Positions 7,743 to 12,193 of a stretch of 12,193 bases of DNA are shown piece by piece. Position 1 is the first letter of the stretch. Each line of letters begins with the position of its first letter. The DNA is from Candidatus Altarchaeales archaeon A3 (GTDB taxonomy: Archaea > Altiarchaeota > Altiarchaeia > Altiarchaeales > Altiarchaeaceae): positions 1,413-13,605 of the forward strand of contig MTER01000002.1 in NCBI GenBank assembly GCA_002083985.1, in the 5' to 3' direction. The notes beneath the pieces are model-generated. The model was not told where the DNA came from. It saw nothing but the letters and a program-made list of their open reading frames with translations, and searched no databases. A program made the translations under genes and the position numbers.

Positions 7743-10078
7743 ATGATTCAATTGAAAATACGGAACTGAAAAAATTTTATGGGTCTCTTATTCAGGATTT
7801 AAAATCAACTCAGATTTCTGAAGAAGAAGGAGGAATTCTGGAGCAGATTTTTACCCAATATGCAGTGGATTTACTTGCGGATGCCGGCGAAACGGAAAAT
7901 GTAAGAGTAGCACACGATGAAAAAGCATTGGGGACAAAGAACCAGCACAAAATAAATGCTTATTCCATTTCCGACAATTACGAAACGGCTGATTTGTTCA
8001 TTACAATTTTCAAAGGCACTGATGAACCGGAAAGAGTTACCAAAGATGAAATTGATACAGCTTCAAAACGCATTGCAAATTTTTTCCGAAAAGGAATTGA
8101 TAATGACTATGTAAACCAGATTGAAGAATCAGCACCTATATTTGATTTTGCTTGTGCACTGAGTAATTCGTCTGACCTGAAAGAAAATTTAGTCAGAGTA
8201 AATGTAATTATTCTTACTGATGGAGTTTATCAGGGAGATTTTCCAGATGATCAGAAAATTTTGGGTTATCCTGTTTTCTATAGGGTGGTTGATTTGAATT
8301 ATCTCTTCAACATCACAGAAAAATCACACATTCCGATTGCTATTGATTTTCTGCAGGAAGGTTTTGAAGTTCCATGCATAGTTTCTCCCTCTGAAAATGA
8401 TGAGTATCAGTCTTATCTTGCCATTATCCATGGTCAGGCACTTGCAACGATTTATGAAAGATACGGCTCAAGAGTGCTTGAACAGAATATACGTTCTTTT
8501 TTACAGTTTGCGGGAAAAATAAATAAAGGTATCAGGACAACTATAATAAAAGAGCCACATATGTTTATGGCTTTTAATAATGGCATTGCTGCAACAGCGG
8601 ATAAAATTGAACTGAAAGACATCAAAGGCAAAGGGTTGGTAATATCCATGGTAAATGATTTGCAAATTGTAAATGGAGGTCAGACGATAGCATCTATTTA
8701 TCATACCCAAAAAAAAGATAAAGCAGACATTTCAAATATTTTTGTCCAGTTAAAAATATCCGTAATAAAAAACAGAGAAAATTTCACGGCAATAGTTTCA
8801 AAAATAGCCGAGTATGCAAATACCCAGAACAAAGTTTCAGCAGCTGATTTAAGTTCCAACAGACATTATCATATTGAGTTTGAAAAATTATCAAGGAGCA
8901 GATATACACCTCACACTGATAAGAATTCGATCCAGACAAAATGGTTTTATGAAAGAGCCAGAGGACAGTACAAAAATGCCCGGCTAAAAGAGGGTTTTAC
9001 AAAGTCAAGACAAAAAGCATTTGATTTAAAGAATCCAAAAAACCAGATGTTCACGAAAGAGGAATTGGCAAAATATATAAATGCCTATCAGGAAGTTTAT
9101 GATGAGGATAAAAAATTAGTTGTTGGCCCACATTTTGTAATCAAGAATGTAAAGAATTACAACCAGTTTATTTATTACAATACAGATGTAAATATTGAAA
9201 ATAATAATCTCTATTTTGAGGATACAATTGCAAAAGCAATTTTGTATAAAACAGCTGAAAAAATTTATGGTGTGAAACCAAATGCAATTGGTGATTTACG
9301 TTTTATTACCGTTCCTTACTCAATTGCATATTTTGGTTTTAAAACAGATTATCACATGGACTTATTTAAGATCTGGAAAAATCAGTCAATCTCTGATAAT
9401 TTATATTCTTTTCTTAAAGAACTGATGACTGCCATGGACAATTTCTTAAAAACAAAAAGCCCGGAATCGCTGATTGAAATGTGGGCAAGAAAGGAAGTTT
9501 GCTGGGAGAAAGTAAAACATGAAGATTTTAAACTTGATTTTAAATCCGTAAAATCAGATTTAACTGATAAAAAAAATCCATCCCAAAGAAATTTGATTTC
9601 TGAAGATGAAACCACATTCGTTAAAAAACAGGAAGATTTAGAAAAAATAAAATCTGTTCCACCTGTCACATGGAAAAAAATTGAATATTGGGGAAATTCG
9701 ACACAAAATTTATCAGCCAGTTTGCAAAATATTGCTTATATACTGGCAGGTAAAGTAAGGAACAGTTCAAAAATTCTGGAATGTGAAGTTTCAAGGGGTT
9801 TAAAAGTTTTGGATATAGTAACTGACAAATCACCTGAATTATTATCCGACATAGATGAATTAACAGAAAAACAACATATACAATCAGATAAATCAGACAT
9901 TTCAGTTGAATTAATTTCAAAAGTTGTTGAGTGGGACAAAAAAAATAAGCGGCTAAAACCATTTGAATATAAATTTATGAGTGATCTGGCAGAAGGCAAT
10001 AAATCACTGTCAATCCATAACAAAAAGATAGCAAAATGTAATCTGGAAAAGGCAAGAAAATATGGTTTTACAGAATAG
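7739..10078 (+). CDS. AIPR-family (abortive infection phage resistance) protein
   Basis: This 779-aa protein carries the AIPR family signatures in its middle: LEQNIRSFL (247-255), FMAFNNGIAATA (276-287), QIVNGGQTIASI (309-320) and YANTQNKVSAADLSSN (359-374), followed by an aromatic-rich WFYERARGQY block. The family is linked to phage defence and is common in restriction islands; its biochemical activity is not clear to me. The N-terminal part includes KINAYSISDN and ETADLFITIFKG (71-93), which resembles a beta-hairpin arrangement of nuclease-like folds, but no complete active site is visible. The region after about 560 is lysine-rich and outside the recognisable core. It starts inside the stop codon of the PD-(D/E)XK gene (ATGA overlap) and is the last gene of the operon. 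No membrane segment or signal peptide is seen. Confidence 0.9.
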   Translation: MNDSIENTELKKFYGSLIQDLKSTQISEEEGGILEQIFTQYAVDLLADAGETENVRVAHDEKALGTKNQHKINAYSISDNYETADLFITIFKGTDEPERVTKDEIDTASKRIANFFRKGIDNDYVNQIEESAPIFDFACALSNSSDLKENLVRVNVIILTDGVYQGDFPDDQKILGYPVFYRVVDLNYLFNITEKSHIPIAIDFLQEGFEVPCIVSPSENDEYQSYLAIIHGQALATIYERYGSRVLEQNIRSFLQFAGKINKGIRTTIIKEPHMFMAFNNGIAATADKIELKDIKGKGLVISMVNDLQIVNGGQTIASIYHTQKKDKADISNIFVQLKISVIKNRENFTAIVSKIAEYANTQNKVSAADLSSNRHYHIEFEKLSRSRYTPHTDKNSIQTKWFYERARGQYKNARLKEGFTKSRQKAFDLKNPKNQMFTKEELAKYINAYQEVYDEDKKLVVGPHFVIKNVKNYNQFIYYNTDVNIENNNLYFEDTIAKAILYKTAEKIYGVKPNAIGDLRFITVPYSIAYFGFKTDYHMDLFKIWKNQSISDNLYSFLKELMTAMDNFLKTKSPESLIEMWARKEVCWEKVKHEDFKLDFKSVKSDLTDKKNPSQRNLISEDETTFVKKQEDLEKIKSVPPVTWKKIEYWGNSTQNLSASLQNIAYILAGKVRNSSKILECEVSRGLKVLDIVTDKSPELLSDIDELTEKQHIQSDKSDISVELISKVVEWDKKNKRLKPFEYKFMSDLAEGNKSLSIHNKKIAKCNLEKARKYGFTE

Positions 10079-10141
10079 CCGGCATATACACATTTGTAAT
10101 TCACTCAAACAAACCGCAAACAAAAAATTTCAGAATATCTT

Positions 10142-10306
10142 TCACCTTGCCGGTGAGGTGATTTCAAATCCTGCCTTTTTAAAACCAAAGTTTCCCCCCT
10201 CTACGCAGAGGTTCACCCCCTACTTATACTCACTTACACGCATGTCGTTTGTGTATTTCAAAAATTTTGTTTTTGAAATCGTTCGGAGATTTCAACTCTG
10301 TTGAAA
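10142..10306. other. Hairpin-rich intergenic stretch after the defence operon
   Basis: Four perfect short inverted repeats lie in 165 bases: TCACC/GGTGA (10142-10156), CCTCT/AGAGG with a 4-nt loop (10198-10211), ATTTCAAAAA/TTTTTGAAAT with a 5-nt loop (10255-10279) and TTTCAAC/GTTGAAA with a 3-nt loop (10290-10306). The stretch is richer in C runs than its surroundings, with six Cs at 10194-10199. A T run at 10176-10180 could end the operon transcript. The + strand ORF across it (from 10062) has no family resemblance and I do not call it. It may be a terminator region, a structured RNA or repeat debris. Confidence 0.4.
10279..10295 (+). repeat. 17-bp direct repeat, copy 1
   Basis: TCGTTCGGAGATTTCAA occurs here between two hairpins and again, identical, inside trm1 at 11855-11871. 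The copies flank the pseudogene, the small ORF and most of trm1. Confidence 0.7.
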
Positions 10307-10372
10307 CAACACATGTAAATTTTTTACTATTGGAAAGACAGAATAAAATAAATTCAGATAATAAATTAGGTA

Positions 10373-10563
10373 ATGTATCTCATCGTTGGCTTTGACCCCG
10401 GAACAAGTGTAGGAATTGGAATAATAAATTTGAATATGCTCAATAAAGAGTGGAGGTTATTCGTGATTTTTTGACGGTTACGAGTGATTTGCCCCTTAAT
10501 ATTGAGCAAGTTCTAAAAAAGGATGTAATTCTAATTTATAAAACAAATCACCATAAAATTTAG
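10373..10563 (+). pseudogene. Frameshifted remnant of a DUF460-like (RNase H-fold) gene
   Basis: The ATG at 10373 opens a 33-codon frame beginning MYLIVGFDPGTSVGIGI and ending at a TGA at 10469-10471. The DPGT block is the first-strand acidic motif of RuvC/RNase H-fold proteins, and the wording is close to the N-terminus of the archaeal DUF460 family. In another frame, 10465-10563 reads FLTVTSDLPLNIEQVLKK and then stops at TAG, which could match the later T/S-D-x-x-P strand of the same fold. An intact domain would be much longer, so an internal deletion with frameshift is the simplest reading. A TATA-like stretch (10344-10353) lies ahead of the ATG. The first block is fairly convincing; the second is weak. 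It may also be a real 33-aa peptide gene, though I think this unlikely. Confidence 0.45.
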
Positions 10564-10578
10564 TTTTGTTATTAAATC

Positions 10579-10770
10579 ATGCAAACAATCATAAATATAA
10601 AAGAGGACAACGCTGAAATTTCAATTCCTGAATATGTTTTAATGAAAAGAGAGAAATTTGAAAAAATAGATAAGATGGCAGAGGAGCATATAAAGAAAAC
10701 AGGAATTAAAAAAAGAGATGCTAATAAACTAATACATGAATGCAGAAAAGAAAATAAAACCCAACAATAG
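10579..10770 (+). CDS. 63-aa small protein, unassigned (orphan antitoxin-like?)
   Basis: A short basic, helical protein: MQTIINIKEDNAEISIPEYV, then a charged helical section with KFEKIDKMAEEHIKKTG and a LIHECRKE end. Its start resembles the start of the next gene (INIKEDNAEISIPE against LKIKEGDIEISIPE), with an identical 18-base block. Small proteins with a beta-strand opening and charged helices are typical of archaeal VapB-like antitoxins, but no PIN toxin follows, so that reading is speculative. A TATA-like TTATAAAA (10536-10543) lies about 40 bases ahead, inside the DUF460 remnant. No Shine-Dalgarno sequence is seen. Its stop is 32 bases ahead of trm1, so the two could be co-transcribed. 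Confidence 0.5.
   Translation: MQTIINIKEDNAEISIPEYVLMKREKFEKIDKMAEEHIKKTGIKKRDANKLIHECRKENKTQQ
10614..10631 (+). repeat. 18-bp direct repeat, small ORF copy
   Basis: TGAAATTTCAATTCCTGA here is identical to 10835-10852 at the start of trm1. It is read in the same codon phase (EISIPE) and lies near the N-terminus of both proteins. Confidence 0.75.
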
Positions 10771-10802
10771 AATGCCCAAGATAACTCCAAATACAAATAA
10801 AA

Positions 10803-11990
10803 ATGGAAATATTAAAAATAAAAGAAGGAGATATTGAAATTTCAATTCCTGAGAACGAAAAACTTTCAGGCAAAATCCCGTTCTTTAATCCGGTAATGAA
10901 ATTTAACCGGGACTTCACAATAGCCATTTTTAAGGTAAAACGATTTCTTGACGGATTATCTGCCTGCGGAGCACTTTCAATACGGCTGAAAAAAGAGGCA
11001 GAGGATATTGAGATACATTCCAACGAAATAAGCAATGAAACGCTCAAATTTTTACGGCAAAATAAGGAAGATAATAATGCCGATATCATCATTCACAACA
11101 GGGACTTAAATTTATTGCTGAACGAAGATGCAAATTTTGACTTTATTGACATTGACCCTTTCGGTTCGCCTGTCTATTTTCTATCCAATGTGTTACTGAA
11201 TGCAAGGCATAATGCAATAATCGGAATTACGGCAACTGATTTGGGAACATTGTGCGGAAGATTTGGGGATGCGTGTATCAGAAGGTATGGGACATTTTCC
11301 TCAAAAACCGACTTTGACAAGGAATTCGGACTGAGAAATTTAATTGGTTATATTGCAAGAGAGGCGGCAAAATACGAAGTCGGAATAGAAATTTTATTTT
11401 CATATTACTTTATGCACTACTTTAAGGTTTATTTCAGGGTCAAAAGGTCAAGGAGTCGTACAGATGAAACACTGAAAAATTTAAATTTTCTTTTATACTG
11501 CGACATAAGTATGAGTCGGAAGTATATTGCTTTTGAGGATATAGGCACTGAAAATTTTTGTGAGCAACAGCAAGATGAGTGGGGAAATAAATTTAAAATT
11601 TTAGGGCCAATATGGAGTGGTAAATTTGCAGATGAGAATGTTTGTGATTTGCTGAGCAAGGAAGTCGAAGAGAAAACAGAGCAGAAAATTTTGACACTTG
11701 TTAAAGAAGAACAAAACATACTCGTTCCTTATTATGATTTACATAAATTTTGCAAAATTAACCATATACAGATTAAAGGAACAGATGATATAATAAAAAT
11801 CACCTCATTTTTCAAAAGAAGTTTGAAAAATCCAGGAACGACAGTGAGCGGACTTCGTTCGGAGATTTCAAAATTTGACAATTTTGAAATTGCTAATGAA
11901 AATAAATTTAACGCAGCGAGGACGCATTTTGATGGAAAGGGGTTGAGGTTTAACGGAGATGCAAAGGAATTGCTGGAAATTTTGAAGTGA
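10803..11990 (+). CDS. trm1: tRNA (guanine26-N2)-dimethyltransferase Trm1
   Basis: This 395-aa enzyme uses S-adenosylmethionine to make N2,N2-dimethylguanosine at position 26 of tRNAs, which helps correct folding at the hinge between the D and anticodon arms. Seen are PFFNPVMKFNRDFTI (26-40), the SAM-binding LDGLSACGALSIRL (49-62), the catalytic-type DPFGS (118-122), TATDLGTLCGRFGDACIRRYG (143-163), GPIWSGK (268-274) and the C-terminal ARTHFDGKGLRFNGDA (372-387) typical of Trm1. The length fits the archaeal form. The usual A-P-L before the CG of the fourth motif is replaced by G-T-L. The ATG is chosen because the family N-terminus (IKEG...IPE) begins there; there is no Shine-Dalgarno sequence. 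It is a housekeeping gene unrelated to the defence operon and the best taxonomic marker in the window. Confidence 0.94.
   Translation: MEILKIKEGDIEISIPENEKLSGKIPFFNPVMKFNRDFTIAIFKVKRFLDGLSACGALSIRLKKEAEDIEIHSNEISNETLKFLRQNKEDNNADIIIHNRDLNLLLNEDANFDFIDIDPFGSPVYFLSNVLLNARHNAIIGITATDLGTLCGRFGDACIRRYGTFSSKTDFDKEFGLRNLIGYIAREAAKYEVGIEILFSYYFMHYFKVYFRVKRSRSRTDETLKNLNFLLYCDISMSRKYIAFEDIGTENFCEQQQDEWGNKFKILGPIWSGKFADENVCDLLSKEVEEKTEQKILTLVKEEQNILVPYYDLHKFCKINHIQIKGTDDIIKITSFFKRSLKNPGTTVSGLRSEISKFDNFEIANENKFNAARTHFDGKGLRFNGDAKELLEILK
10835..10852 (+). repeat. 18-bp direct repeat, trm1 copy
   Basis: Identical to 10614-10631. It encodes EISIPE at residues 12-17 of Trm1, a position where archaeal Trm1 proteins normally have a similar strand, so this is probably the original copy. 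Confidence 0.75.
11855..11871 (+). repeat. 17-bp direct repeat, copy 2 (within trm1)
   Basis: Identical to 10279-10295. It lies in codons for the LRSEIS part of Trm1. A looser relative, CTTCGCTCGGA, occurs at 731-741 inside the MITE-like segment. Confidence 0.7.
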
Positions 11991-12097
11991 TGATTCTGAT
12001 TTTTAGTCGCAAATTTCAAAGCAATTACTTATTTACGCTGTTTATCTCTTTATTCTTCAAATATGAATTTATTATCTCATAATTGATATAATAAATT

Positions 12098-12114
12098 GAT
12101 AGTACATGACTATC
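12098..12114. other. Hairpin GATAGT/ACTATC downstream of trm1
   Basis: Six paired bases (12098-12103 with 12109-12114) around a 5-nt loop, about 110 bases after trm1. The 3' region 11991-12193 holds no ORF worth calling. It starts with a short T run (12000-12004) that could end trm1 transcription. Confidence 0.3.
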
Positions 12115-12122
12115 GGCCAAAA

Positions 12123-12157
12123 CAAAAATTGAGCATTTTAAATGTCATCAATTTTTG
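12123..12157. terminator. Ten-bp stem, possible terminator or bidirectional signal
   Basis: CAAAAATTGA (12123-12132) pairs perfectly with TCAATTTTTG (12148-12157). The 15-nt loop contains a small inner palindrome, CATTT/AAATG. The T5 lies in the 3' arm rather than after it, so on both strands it looks like a weak terminator. It could belong to a gene beyond the window. Confidence 0.3.
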
Positions 12158-12193
12158 CAGGAATAATAACAAATATACTCTAACTATATTAGA

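Noticed and set aside
9736..10104. Minus-strand ORF of 122 codons opposite the end of the AIPR gene
   Set aside because: Its Ser/Phe/Leu-rich composition is the usual reverse image of a Lys/Glu-rich AT-rich gene, with no motif and no promoter.
10062..10304. Plus-strand ORF of 80 codons running out of the AIPR gene
   Set aside because: It begins inside AIPR in another frame and reads through the hairpin cluster. The sequence has no recognisable domain and no start signal.
11987..12000. Box C-like GTGATGA followed by CTGA, suggesting a C/D sRNA
   Set aside because: Only two bases separate the two boxes, with no room for a guide and no second C'/D' pair. GTGATGA overlaps the trm1 stop by chance.
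1..12193. tRNA or rRNA genes, CRISPR arrays, integrase or attachment sites
   Set aside because: No cloverleaf, no regularly spaced repeats, no tyrosine or serine recombinase and no tRNA-end duplication were visible on either strand.

Overview
The window is AT-rich and almost fully coding, with every convincing gene on the + strand. It looks archaeal, probably from a small-genome or DPANN-type lineage, although the lineage is inference. Supporting signs are an archaeal-size Trm1 tRNA methyltransferase at the right end, TATA-like boxes a short distance ahead of several starts, no clear Shine-Dalgarno sequences, and a decayed gene whose N-terminus resembles the archaeal RNase H-fold DUF460 family.

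Left part (1-1083): a Vsr-type T:G mismatch endonuclease gene (142-558) with its own TATA-like box and a T-rich terminator. After it comes a 525-base gap holding a possible 187-bp MITE-like element bounded by imperfect inverted repeats, a doubtful 54-codon ORF, and an AT-rich promoter region with a 14-bp palindrome.

Central part (1084-10078): a tightly packed five-gene operon. In order it encodes a C5-cytosine DNA methyltransferase, a GHKL (MutL/Hsp90/MORC-like) ATPase, a large Z1-domain superfamily II-type ATPase/helicase, a PD-(D/E)XK nuclease-like protein (DUF4420 type) and an AIPR-family protein. The junctions are 4-bp overlap, 5-bp gap, 1-bp gap and 4-bp overlap, so the genes are probably co-transcribed and translationally coupled. 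The set reads as a multi-subunit ATP-dependent restriction-modification system. The methylase would mark self DNA, the two ATPases would sense, remodel or translocate DNA, and the PD-(D/E)XK protein (perhaps with AIPR) would cut or otherwise act on unmodified DNA. Vsr would repair the T:G mismatches that arise when the methylated cytosines deaminate. The families are recognisable; the mechanism is inferred.

Right part (10079-12193): a hairpin-rich intergenic stretch, a frameshifted remnant of a DUF460-like gene, a 63-aa unassigned protein whose first 25 or so residues resemble the start of Trm1, the housekeeping gene trm1, and a non-coding tail with two hairpins. The defence operon therefore sits next to a core gene, with decayed and duplicated sequence at the junction. 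No tRNA, rRNA, CRISPR array, integrase or full insertion sequence was seen.
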